Positions 46,784 through 59,700 of a DNA stretch of 64,000 nucleotides are shown here, in pieces. This DNA comes from Dolomedes plantarius (taxonomy: Eukaryota; Arthropoda; Arachnida; Araneae; Dolomedidae). The stretch lies in assembly GCA_907164885.2 (NCBI GenBank), contig OU015492.1, positions 204,625,509 through 204,689,508 of the forward strand, given 5' to 3'. Each line of letters starts with the position of its first letter. The first letter of the stretch is position 1. The position numbers and the translations under genes are program-made. A model generated the notes under the pieces. The model did not search any database and was not told the DNA's origin. It saw nothing but the letters and a program-made list of their open reading frames with translations.

Positions 46784-47479
46784 TAGTAATACTGTCATTA
46801 AACTTATCGTACTATTTCAGAAATATTTTTAATTTTTTTTTTATTTTTTAAAGAAAAGGGATAGGATATTTTGGTTGAATTTTATATATGAACATAATGC
46901 ACATGCTACCTTCAACCTAATATTACTGCATTCAAAAACATATAGAGAGGGTTTAGGTCCAAAACTCCTACAGGATTAAAACTTAAAGAAAAAATAATAA
47001 TAAAACGTCTAAATATAATATTATTGAAATATTTAGTTTAGTCAGATAAGAAAAACGTCACAGCAGTTGTTAAGTTGTACTTCAAGTAATCATCAGAATT
47101 GGAATAATGGAAGTAAACGTAGTATCTTTAGATGATGATCTTTCTTCTCAACCACACCCTAAAGCCCACACACTATAATTGCAGAATTCTATGATTTCTT
47201 GTTTTGTTCATTTTAACAATACCAACAGAAAATACATCATTAATTTAATATAAATGTTATAAGTATAAATTTTTAGTGCTATTACATTTATTTTGATAAA
47301 TTATTCAATCATTAAAAAATAAAAAGTGTATAAAACATATCCTAGATATTTTTTCATGTATATGATAACTGTTTTATTTTTTCTAGATATTCTTTTGACT
47401 CTGACTTTAAGAGCTTAAAGTGACTGGACTTAAGGGTGACGTTGAAGTGTGCATCATAGGCAATAAATTTTGTTTATAC
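46784..47479. other. No gene recognised
   Basis: AT-rich spacer. Confidence 0.4.
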
Positions 47480-47496
47480 GTACACACACACACACA

Positions 47497-47583
<87 letters not shown>

Positions 47584-47590
47584 TATATAT
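47480..47590. repeat. (CA)n/(TA)n microsatellite
   Basis: CACACACA followed by a long TA tract, ending at the solo LTR. Confidence 0.95.
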
Positions 47591-48443
47591 TGTAAGAATC
47601 CGTTACGACCTTTCCGAATAAATCACCCAGACAGCCGGACCTCCCACAGCAGGTGACCTGCGAACAGTTCTATAGATCAGCGTCAAGGTGTCTGGAAGCA
47701 GAGAATGGGGTTGCTCCTATCTGCCGGCCCCTGGGAGGACTTAAACTGATGAATATTTCGACGTGAACTAATGATTTTCATATCAGCTGATTTATAAGAG
47801 CTTCGTTGTCAAGCGAATCGCATCCAACGGACATGACGTCACAAATTGTGCCAGCCAACCTAAACATTTGCAGTCACGTGACCGGAAGCACGAGTGCCAA
47901 CGCCGGGAGAAAAAAATCCAGTTTTTTGAACAGACTTGGTCGAGACTCTCATCTAGAGAGGACCTTTCGTCTAAGTTGTCCTGGAGCGACCGACTTCATC
48001 GTGAACTTTATTTTTCAGAGCAGCCGCTCGAAGCTTCTCGTCAACTAATACTTCACCCTGAAGTATAGCTATCTCAGAGCATCCTGCTCTACAGGCTTCT
48101 GTTAGCACGTTACTTCATCAAGAAGTTATCTTCACATTTCAGAGCAGCCCGCTCTATAAGCTTCTCGTGAGCTATAACTTTCCTTACGAAATTTCTCTAT
48201 TTTCAGAGCTGTATGCTCTAGAGGCTGTGTACCGACCTTCTAGTTCCGTTGTGAATTTACTTGCTGACATCTTATCATCGCAATTATTTGGCTATTACGA
48301 AGGCCATTTCCCTCTATGTCTAGAGGTAGATCAACATTGTAAATAGTGTAAAAAGTTTCCGACTTAAATTTAATAAAACTGTATTTTAATGTAGTAGACT
48401 GACTCTGAACATTTTTAGCTACCCGGAGTCTGAAGTTATCACA
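47591..48443 (+). repeat. Isolated LTR, copy 2 (853 bp)
   Basis: Same family as 25325-26158: begins TGTAAGAATCCGTTACG and ends GTTATCACA, with similarity of roughly 90% by eye and small indels. (TA)n flanks both sides, so a target duplication cannot be read. No internal region adjoins. Confidence 0.8.
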
Positions 48444-48640
<197 letters not shown>

Positions 48641-49502
48641 GTGTATGTGTGTGTTAGTTAATCTGCGTTAAGTACTCTCTGAAAAATAAAAGACTAATTT
48701 TGCTTTTTGTAAGAAATATATAGTTATTTTAAAAACTTTATTCAGTAGATATAGATGAGTTCAAATTTCCATATACTGAGAAAACATTTAATTGTTTAAT
48801 GTAAAGGAAAATAATATTATGATAATATAATAGATACATGCATACATATATAAATCAGATAAGAAAATAAAATTGAAAACTAGATTTCAATTTTCAAAAC
48901 AAAAGTAGTTTTTAAAACAAAACTGTGTCTTTCCGTCACCCTCTTTTTTTCCCACGAACAGTGGATATGAGACTTAATAAATTATGTTTTTCTGTAAATT
49001 ACTAACTGGAGTCCGACAGTTGTTACAGTGACATTTTAGAGATGAAACACTTCAATATACCGCAGTTAATTTTCCTTAAATGCCTCAGCTTAAAAATCTT
49101 CAAGTAATCTTTTGACGTGTCCGTGAATTTTCCAATTACTTAGATGAAATTCTCGGGAAGAATGTCATATGGTTTCGCTGATAAATTCCAAAGTAATCTT
49201 TAGACGGATCAGTAACGAGTACCGAAAACTCTGCTTCCAAAATTTACATTACATCAACGAGAAATTATTTCAAAGTTTATATGATAATGTAAGGGTTTTC
49301 CAATATCTTAAATTTTTAATGGTCCTGCATTAAGCTCGTATATAATATTCACGTCTCAGTAATCTTTTCTTTCGATTAGATGAAGCTCGTAAAGTCTCGA
49401 TGAACTTGTGATATGAATTTCCTTTAGATAAGCTCTGAAATGAAAATCCATGCCTCGTTTTAAATCGATGAACATTTTTCGAACTTTCCCGCAATAAATA
49501 TG

Positions 49503-49533
<31 letters not shown>

Positions 49534-51387
49534 AGAAGCGGTGGATGTTATAATTCACATCGGTATGTGGTCGAGAGACTGTGAATAATAAAACTCTTAT
49601 AACAACTCTAGAGGCAAAAGAAAAACTGTCTGTGTGGCTATTGATAGCGATTAAAAGTTATTTTATGGTTTACAATAAAACTGTCGGATAATTGTCAAAG
49701 TGGTAGCCCAAATGAAAATTATGGTGGGGAGGAACTTGGTAGACTGTGAACATGAGCAGTGAAACAAGAGATCAATTGGGGCAGGAACTATCAAGATAAA
49801 GGCAGCCCACTGTCCAATGAGAGAAAATGGGGCGGGTCAAAATGGTCCCGGTAAACGGACAGCAGCCCCTCCAAAAAAAACGAAAAAAAGGTCGACAGAT
49901 TTCGCTTGATGATCCCCGAGCACTGACCATATAGGGAGCCGATTGCGGTTTCGCGGAGACTAACGGAAGTTCCTGTAGTATGACATGATGATGCTGAGTA
50001 TGACCTGATGAAGGCACCTGTCAACGAAAGCCTTCATCGCTGTATTCTTCAACAGACGTAAGTGCCTCCCGTAATATCCTATAAATAATTGCTTAGACTG
50101 AATATTTTGTCTCTGCTTCTGATTCCTCATGTATTAAGTTATAATATGAAGGGGAACAATATTCTATTGTTAATTTTACTTTAAAAGAATTTTTAGTATT
50201 GTCGGATAAATGTATGATAAAGGCCAATTTTCAATGTTTCCTTGCTTGCCCCAACACATGCACGCATCAATTTATTAAGGTTCTATTATAACCTGTACTA
50301 GGTAAAAAGTCAGCGTACGAATTATTGGAGAAATAAAAGATAATTCTCTCATGAATTCTTATTAAAATATTCTTTGCCGAATTCTTAGATTCTTAGTTAA
50401 ATAGTCAAAGTATTATTTGGAAATTAACTGTTTCTACTGAAAGTTCAGGAACTATCTAGTACTCCCTAAATTTAAAGATATTACTTTCATCAAACACTCG
50501 TCTGTCATTTTCTACTCTATTCAAAAATGTTTTTCAAAATCACTGAAATATTAAAACGATGGACTTCTTTAAAAGCAATTTTTCTTCCTTGCGCGAAATT
50601 GAAATTTCCCATTTCAACAGTTTGAGAACGTGCTCGGAAACAAGATAATTTCATTAAAATCATGATGCAAAGTAAAAAATAAATAAGCCGCTTTTCGCTT
50701 CGGGAGCCTCTAAAGTTACAAGATATTTAAAGATCGCGTTGCGGTAGTTTTAATCCAATGATTAAACTTATTTAATTTTTTTGTCCTCAAAGCTTGGAAA
50801 TTATATTCAATCTATATACAGGCACAAAAAAACTAAATTACTTGTCATACTTAGAAGGAAATTTCTGAAATAATTTTACTTAGATTAATGATTCCATTAC
50901 GTGGGAGAAATGAGAAGTAATGAAATTTTGTCTTCAAAATTAAGTGCAAAAGGGGGGAGAGGGAAACATACAAAATGAAAAACTCTCAACGCTTTGAATG
51001 AAGGGGAAATTTTCAAAGTGCATAATTGTGAGTCGTTTCTATGGAATGTAAGAGTTCTATATCAAACCAAAGACTGTTAAATTTTATCACAAAAATCTAA
51101 CGCTGAAGCGGTGCCATAATGTCCAATGAAAGATAACACAATTAATTTTGACTATCTGTGCGTTTCTAACTCGTCTCTATATGAATATTATGGCGTAAAA
51201 ATTAACCATTCATTATTTTATATGTAAAGTTAAACCTTTAACATTTACATCTTTCCTCCCACTTATGCGACTAAGCTGGCTATTGCACCATACAGTCATG
51301 CCATTTCTGAATTAAAATCACTTTCTCTCCACTCAGAAATAGACTGGAGAGCCCACTGACTCCCTGTTAATTTCCCCCTCAGTTATA
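48641..51387. other. No gene recognised
   Basis: AT-rich. 49,680-50,060 is GC-richer and includes a 9-bp perfect hairpin (GATGAAGGC and GCCTTCATC around 50,010-50,040); this may be an unrecognised element end. (TA)n(TG)n at 49,501-49,532. Confidence 0.4.
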
Positions 51388-51419
51388 CGGTCGAACCCCG
51401 TTATAGCGAACCCGGTATA

Positions 51420-52723
51420 CAGAGGCTGTTCACACATTTTTTAGACGATGTATATTGTATTCACAAAACTAAATTACATAAAATTCTTGTGTTTTAAATG
51501 TTCTATTTGACATCCCTTATTCTGAACTATCTTTCGACACCGCAATTTCCAGGATAATAATGCCTTTTGAAGTGTCAGAAGAGGTATTCTATCCCATTCC
51601 TCCTGAACAGCTTTCCAGAGTCCTGTAAGGGTTTTGGGACGACGTTTGGATAATGCAGATTTTAAAAGTCCGAAAGCACAAAAATCCATAGGTGATACAT
51701 CGGGAGATTCAGTAGGGATATCAGTGAAGGGTATGGCCTTGATACCAGTTTTTTGTTCCATTTCTTTTAGGAAATTTACAGTGGATTTTGATGTGTGACT
51801 GCTAGCTTTGTCCTGATGGAGTCTCACAGATTGATGGCACTGTGGGTAAAGCGATGGTATTTCATTCAGAAAATTTGGCGATAAAATATGTTCCTGATAG
51901 TATTTGGAGTTAATCTTGACATTTTTTTCCACTCTCTTTATTTTTAACTTGCCATTATAAGAAAAAACCAGCAACAATCATGAATCCCTTAGAAATACTT
52001 TCTTTCGATTCTTTGAACCATGTACTTAAATTTTTTTTCTCCCCTTTTATGATAATAAATGGCTCTTTTTTTGTTGCAATCATTTAAATACACCTATGAT
52101 TCATCTATTGTGACAATTGTTTTCCATTTTTCTTTGGATAAGTGTTTCTCATATAGAATTCTGCAGCGTGTCCTGCTTTCAGCGATATGATTTGGAAGAA
52201 GACGATGCACATTGCGTTTTTTTCGCTTTCTTAAGATTTAAATCAACGTTTATCATTTTGTTTACAGTGGACACCGAGCATTTTAATGATTTTGCAACTG
52301 TCCTTTGACTAGGGGGATTTTCTTTTAACATTAAACAACGTACCTTTGCAATAGTCGAATATGTCCGTTTTTCCTTGGATACTTGTTTGGAATTTTTGTC
52401 CCACTTGAGGCTCCAATTTGACGTTTTTTTCCTTTCTTGTTGACGATATTACCTATCGACGCTTTAGATATCACAAAACCATGACTCTCACATCGTTTTT
52501 GGATAACGGAGTATGCATATTTCTCTTCGGAAAGAGCATAAATGTAGCCTTCGAACCACTGCTTTGTTAAAAACGCCATTTTGAATAAAAGCAAAACTTT
52601 CAAGCCGCAGATGATAGTTTTGACTTTTAAAAACATAGTGCAATTGCAATTATTTCTTTTGCAGCAAGCGATTTTTTATTACCGCTTACCAAAATCGTCT
52701 AAAAAATGTGCGAACAGCCTCTG
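51420..52723 (-). mobile_element. mariner-group DD41D transposon, copy 2 (1,304 bp)
   Basis: Same terminal repeats as copy 1 (CAGAGGCTGTTCACACATTT), TA target duplication at 51418-51419 and 52724-52725. Coding on the minus strand. Inserted within the pogo-like MITE. Confidence 0.92.
51474..52579 (-). pseudogene. DD41D transposase, copy 2, broken
   Basis: Start ATG at 52579. The C-terminal 160 codons are open and contain HQD of RLHQDKASSHTS and SPDVSPMDFCAFG with 41 residues between the catalytic Asps. Lesions: one A lost in an A run near 52,370, which shifts the frame after NKYPRK, and the same extra T (GGTTTTTTC) near 51,967 as in copy 1. The nonsense codon of copy 1 is not present here (CAA kept). 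Confidence 0.9.
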
Positions 52724-53026
52724 TATAACGAACTAATAGATATAACGAACGAAAATTTTAGTCCCGCCGTTTTCCTATTGTATGCAATTTAATTAGTATT
52801 GTGTTAGTTTAATATAATCGATTTTCGTCGTTTTAATTCATTAATGATTTTCAATAGATTTTATCGTTTTTTTAATACATCATTATTGAATACACATTGC
52901 AACTAATGAGTTATACATTTTGTGAATGCTAGCATTTTTCTTAACGGTTCGGATATAGCGAACCACCGGATAAAGCGAACAAAACCTTTGATCCCTTGAA
53001 GTTCGTTATAACGGCGTTCCACTGTA

Positions 53027-53702
53027 TTTTTATTGGTTTTTCCTATAAATGCCATAAATACAGCTCATAAATACACTAACTATTTATACAACCTGACTAT
53101 TACACAACCTAGCCCTGTCAGGATTTCAAACTTATGAATCCGTTCCCAGTTATAAATGACTTTCTGGATCTCCCAAACTACCCTACCGTTATCTAAATCT
53201 TAACATACTTGAAACATAAAATACACTGTCTGTTGCATAAGATATACTGCCTGTTAAATTAACATGGCAAACTTCATTTCTAAAACATTTAATAGAACAC
53301 AGCAGCATTATATTTTGAAATCCCATGAATTTCTAAATATTTGGGATTGTTTACAACTATTCCAAGCAATCATCCTCCATGTCTGAAGTTACCTATTTCG
53401 GACAATTTCCAGCTCATAAATTAAATTAACGAATGCTGTGGGCTGTTGCGGTCGCCAACAGCTCAGGGAAACATTTTCTGGATTTCATAAGTTTAATAAA
53501 TGCGAAATTCAACTGCAGAAACTACACTGCATCGCGCATATTTATTTGATTTCATTTGACTCTAACCGTGGTTCCTCCGAAATTAGCTGTTATTCATATT
53601 AAGTTCTAAACTGGATTTCTTGGAGGGATAAGAATCCGGAAGAGAAAACTTCACTTTTTTTATTTACATGGATTCGATATTCAATTTTGTCTTGCATGTT
53701 TC
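53027..53702. other. No gene recognised
   Basis: Spacer without supported features. Confidence 0.4.
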
Positions 53703-56700
53703 TTAAGGGGATGGTGGACTTTCAAATTACCAAAAATCGAACAAAAATTAGAATTTCTTTGGGGTGTATTAATATTTTAAAATATATAAATATCGGAATA
53801 AAATGCATTTAAAATATGTAGTGAAAAGTAAAGGGAAATCTTGGGGGCTTTAGAAAAGTGAGTATTAAAGGTAGGTGATAAAACATCTTTTAAATGGCTT
53901 TTCCTCAAAATGAGTAATTTCCAGATTTGCAGGTCTTTGAAATGCTCCCCGCGTTATAATTTTTGAAGAATAAATATATAAATATCGGAATAAAATGCAT
54001 TTAAAATATGTAGTGAAAAGTAAAGGGAAATCTTGGGGGCTTTAGAAAAGTGAGTATTAAAGGTAGGTGATAAAATATCTTTTAAATGGCTTTTCCTCAA
54101 AATGAGTAATTTCCAGATTTACTGGTCTTTGAAATGCTCCCCGCGTTATAATTTTTGAAGAATAAATATATAAATATCGGGATAAGATGCATTTAAAATA
54201 TGTAGGGAAAAGTAAAGGGAAATCTTGGGGGCTTTAGAAAAGTAAATATTAAAGGTAGGTGAAAAAAACATCTTTTAAATGGCTTTTCCTCAAAATGAGT
54301 CATTTCCAGATTTGCAGGTCTTTGAAATGCTGCCAGCGTTATAATTTTTGAAGAATAAATATATAAATATCGGGATAAGATGCATTTAAAATATGTAGGG
54401 AAAAGTAAAGGGAAATCTTGGGGGCTTTAGAAAAGTAAATATTAAAGGTAGGTGATAAAACATCTTTTAAATGGCTTTTCCTCAAAATGAGTAATTTCCA
54501 GATTTGCAGGTCTTTGAAATGCTCCCCGCGTTATAATTTTTGAAGAATAAATATATAAATATCGGAATAAAATGCATTTAAAATATGTAGGGAAAAGTAA
54601 AGGGAAATCTTGGGGGCTTTAGAAAAGTGAGTATTAAAGGTAGGTGATAAAACATCTTTTAAATGGCTTTTCCTCAAAATGAGTAATTTCCAGATTTGCT
54701 GGTCTTTGAAATGCTCCCCGCGTTATAATTTTTGAAGAATAAATATATAAATATCGGAATAAAATGCATTTAAAATATGTAGTGAAAAGTAAAGGGAAAT
54801 CTTGGGGGCTTTAGAAAAGTGAGTATTAAAGGTAGGTGATAAAACATCTTTTAAATGGCTTTTCCTCAAAATGAGTAATTTCCAGATTTGCAGGTCTTTG
54901 AAATGCTCCCCGCGTTATAATTTTTGAAGAATAAATATATAAATATCGGGATAAGATGCATTTAAAATATGTAGGGAAAAGTAAAGGGAAATCTTGGGGG
55001 CTTTAGAAAAGTAAATATTAAAGGTAGGTGAAAAAACATCTTTTAAATGGCTTTTCCTCAAAATGAGTAATTTCCAGATTTGCAGGTCTTTGAAATGCTG
55101 CCAGCATTATAATTTTTGAAGAATAAATATATAAATATCGGAATAAAATGCATTTAAAATATGTAGGGAAAAGTAAAGGGAAATCTTGGGGGCTTTAGAA
55201 AAGTAAATATTAAAGGTAGGTAAAAAAAACATCTTTTAAATGCCTTTTCCTCAAAATGAGTCATTTCCAGATTTGCAGGTCTTTGAAATGCTGCCAGCGT
55301 TATAATTTTTGAAGAATAAATATATAAATATCGGAATTAGATGCATTTAAAATATGTAGGGAAAAGTAAAAGGAAATCTTGGGGGCTTTAGAAAAGTAAA
55401 TATTAAAGGTATGTGAAAAAACATCTTTTAAATCTCTTTTCCTCAAAATGAGTCATTTCCAGATTTGCAGGTCTTTGAAATGCTGCCAGCGTTATGATTT
55501 TTGAAGAATAAATATATAAATATCGGGATAAGATGCATTTAAAATATGTAGGGAAAAGTAAAGGGAAATCTTGGGGGCTTTAGAAAAGTAAATATTAAAG
55601 GTAGGTGAAAAAACATCTTTTAAATGGCTTTTCCTCAAAATGAGTCATTTCCAGATTTGCAGGTCTTTGAAATGCTGCCAGCGTTATAATTTTTGAAGAA
55701 TAAATATATAAATATCGGGATAAGATGCATTTAAAATATGTAGGGAAAAGTAAAGGGAAATCTTGGGGGCTTTAGAAAAGTAAATATTAAAGGTAGGTGA
55801 AAAAACATCTTTTAAATGGCTTTTCCTCAAAATGAGTAATTTCCAGATTTGCAGGTCTTTGAAATGCTCCCCGCGTTATAATTTTTGAAGAATAAATATA
55901 TAAATATCGGAATAAAATGCATTTAAAATATGTAGTGAAAAGTAAAGGGAAATCTTGGGGGCTTTAGAAAAGTGAGTATTAAAGGTAGGTGATAAAACAT
56001 CTTTTAAATGGCTTTTCCTCAAAATGAGTAATTTCCAGATTTGCTGGTCTTTGAAATGCTCCCCGCGTTATAATTTTTGAAGAATAAATATATAAATATC
56101 GGAATAAAATGCATTTAAAATATGTAGTGAAAAGTAAAGGGAAATCTTGGGGGCTTTAGAAAAGTGAGTATTAAAGGTAGGTGATAAAACATCTTTTAAA
56201 TGGCTTTTCCTCAAAATGAGTAATTTCCAGATTTGCTGGTCTTTGAAATGCTCCCCGCGTTATAATTTTTGAAGAATAAATATATAAATATCGGAATAAA
56301 ATGCATTTAAAATATGTAGGGAAAAGTAAAGGGAAATCTTGGGGGCTTTAGAAAAGTAAATATTAAAGGTAGGTGAAAAAACATCTTTTAAATGGCTTTT
56401 CCTCAAAATGAGTAATTTCCAGATTTGCAGGTCTTTGAAATGCTGCCAGCATTATAATTTTTGAAGAATAAATATATAAATATCGGAATAAAATGCATTT
56501 AAAATATGTAGGGAAAAGTAAAGGGAAATCTTGGGGGCTTTAGAAAAGTAAATATTAAAGGTAGGTAAAAAAACATCTTTTAAATGCCTTTTCCTCAAAA
56601 TGAGTCATTTCCAGATTTGCAGGTCTTTGAAATGCTGCCAGCGTTATAATTTTTGAAGAATAAATATATAAATATCGGAATTAGATGCATTTAAAATATG

Positions 56701-59700
56701 TAGGGAAAAGTAAAAGGAAATCTTGGGGGCTTTAGAAAAGTAAATATTAAAGGTATGTGAAAAAACATCTTTTAAATCTCTTTTCCTCAAAATGAGTCAT
56801 TTCCAGATTTGCAGGTCTTTGAAATGCTGCCAGCGTTATGATTTTTGAAGAATAAATATATAAATATCGGGATAAGATGCATTTAAAATATGTAGGGAAA
56901 AGTAAAGGGAAATCTTGGGGGCTTTAGAAAAGTAAATATTAAAGGTAGGTGAAAAAACATCTTTTAAATGGCTTTTCCTCAAAATGAGTAATTTCCAGAT
57001 TTGCAGGTCTTTGAAATGCTGCCAGCATTATAATTTTTGAAGAATAAATATATAAATATCGGTATTAGATGCATTTAAAATATGTAGGGAAAAGTAAAAG
57101 GAAATCTTGGGGGCTTTAGAAAAGTAAATATTAAAGGTAGGTGAAAAAACATCTTTTAAATGGCTTTTCCTCAAAATGAGTCATTTCCAGATTTGCAGGT
57201 CTTTGAAATGCTGCCAGCGTTATAATTTTTGAAGAATAAATATATAAATATCGGGATAAGATGCATTTAAAATATGTAGGGAAAAGTAAAGGGAAATCTT
57301 GGGGGCTTTAGAAAAGTAAATATTAAAGGTAGGTGATAAAACATCTTTTACATGGCTTTTCCTCAAAATGAGTAATTTCCAGATTTGCAGGTCTTTGAAA
57401 TGCTCCCCGCGTTATAATTTTTGAAGAATAAATATATAAATATCGGAATAAAATGCATTTAAAATATGTAGTGAAAAGTAAAGGGAAATCTTGGGGGCTT
57501 TAGAAAAGTGAGTATTAAAGGTAGGTGATAAAACATCTTTTAAATGGCTTTTCCTCAAAATGAGTAATTTCCAGATTTACTGGTCTTTGAAATGCTCCCC
57601 GCGTTATAATTTTTGAAGAATAAATATATAAATATCGGGATAAGATGCATTTAAAATATGTAGGGAAAAGTAAAGGGAAATCTTGGGGGCTTTAGAAAAG
57701 TAAATATTAAAGGTAGGTGTAAAAACATCTTTTAAATGGCTTTTCCTCAAAATGAGTCATTTCCAGATTTGCAGGTCTTTGAAATGCTGCCAGCGTTATA
57801 ATTTTTGAAGAATAAATATATAAATATCGGGATAAGATGCATTAAAAATATGTAGGGAAAAGTAAAGGGAAATCTTGGGGGCTTTAGAAAAGTAAATATT
57901 AAAGGTAGGTGAAAAAACATCTTTTAAATGGCTTTTCCTCAAAATGAGTAATTTCCAGATTTGCAGGTCTTTGAAATGCTCCCCGCGTTATAATTTTTGA
58001 AGAATAAATATATAAATATCGGAATAAAATGCATTTAAAATATGTAGTGAAAAGTAAAGGGAAATCTTGGGGCTTTAGAAAAGTGAGTATTAAAGGTAGG
58101 TGATAAAACATCTTTTAAATGGCTTTTCCTCAAAATGAGTAATTTCCAGATTTGCTGGTCTTTGAAATGCTCCCCGCGTTATAATTTTTGAAGAATAAAT
58201 ATATAAATATCGGAATAAAATGCATTTAAAATATGTAGTGAAAAGTAAAGGGAAATCTTGGGGGCTTTAGAAAAGTGAGTATTAAAGGTAGGTGATAAAA
58301 CATCTTTTAAATGGCTTTTCCTCAAAATGAGTAATTTCCAGATTTGCTGGTCTTTGAAATGCTCCCCGCGTTATAATTTTTGAAGAATAAATATATAAAT
58401 ATCGGGATAAGATGCATTTAAAATATGTAGGGAAAAGTAAAGGGAAATCTTGGGGGCTTTAGAAAAGTAAATATTAAAGGTAGGTGAAAAAACATCTTTT
58501 AAATGGCTTTTCCTCAAAATGAGTAATTTCCAGATTTGCAGGTCTTTGAAATGCTGCCAGCATTATAATTTTTGAAGAATAAATATATAAATATCGGAAT
58601 AAAATGCATTTAAAATATGTAGGGAAAAGTAAAGGGAAATCTTGGGGGCTTTAGAAAAGTAAATATTAAAGGAAGGTAAAAAAACATCTTTTAAATGCCT
58701 TTTCCTCAAAATGAGTCATTTCCAGATTTGCAGGTCTTTGAAATGCTGCCAGCGTTATAATTTTTGAAGAATAAATATATAAATATCGGAATTAGATGCA
58801 TTTAAAATATGTAGGGAAAGTAAAAGGAAATCTTGGGGGCTTTAGAAAAGTAAATATTAAAGGTATGTGAAAAAACATCTTTTAAATCTCTTTTCCTCAA
58901 AATGAGTCATTTCCAGATTTGCAGGTCTTTGAAATGCTGCCAGCGTTATGATTTTTGAAGAATAAATATATAAATATCGGGATAAGATGCATTTAAAATA
59001 TGTAGGGAAAAGTAAAGGGAAATCTTGGGGGCTTTAGAAAAGTAAATATTAAAGGTAGGTGAAAAAACATCTTTTAAATGGCTTTTCCTCAAAATGAGTA
59101 ATTTCCAGATTTGCAGGTCTTTGAAATGCTGCCAGCATTATAATTTTTGAAGAATAAATATATAAATATCGGAATTAGATGCATTTAAAATATGTAGGGA
59201 AAAGTAAAAGGAAATCTTGGGGGCTTTAGAAAAGTAAATATTAAAGGTAGGTGAAAAAACATCTTTTAAATGGCTTTTCCTCAAAATGAGTCATTTCCAG
59301 ATTTGCAGGTCTTTGAAATGCTGCCAGCGTTATAATTTTTGAAGAATAAATATATAAATATCGGGATAAGATGCATTTAAAATATGTAGGGAAAAGTAAA
59401 GGGAAATCTTGGGGGCTTTAGAAAAGTAAATATTAAAGGTAGGTGAAAAAACATCTTTTAAATGGCTTTTCCTCAAAATGAGTAATTTCCAGATTTGCAG
59501 GTCTTTGAAATGCTCCCCGCGTTATAATTTTTGAAGAATAAATATATAAATATCGGAATAAAATGCAATTAAAATATGTAGTGAAAAGTAAAGGGAAATC
59601 TTGGGGGCTTTAGAAAAGTGAGTATTAAAGGTAGGTGATAAAACATCTTTTAAATGGCTTTTCCTCAAAATGAGTAATTTCCAGATTTACTGGTCTTTGA

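Larger units (their letters stand above)
51388..53024. mobile_element. pogo-like MITE (about 331 bp) split by a DD41D element
   Basis: Termini CGGTCGAACCCCGTTATA and the complement of CAGTGGAACGCCGTTATA, with TA on both sides (51386-51387 and 53025-53026). Removing the nested 1,304-bp mariner and one TA leaves a short noncoding element. Confidence 0.85.

Noticed and set aside
50000..50060. Hammerhead ribozyme-like core (CTGATGA...CGAAA)
   Set aside because: The required stem II closing pair, the cleavage-site triplet and a stem I partner could not be placed; the feature is better explained by the simple hairpin GATGAAGGC/GCCTTCATC.
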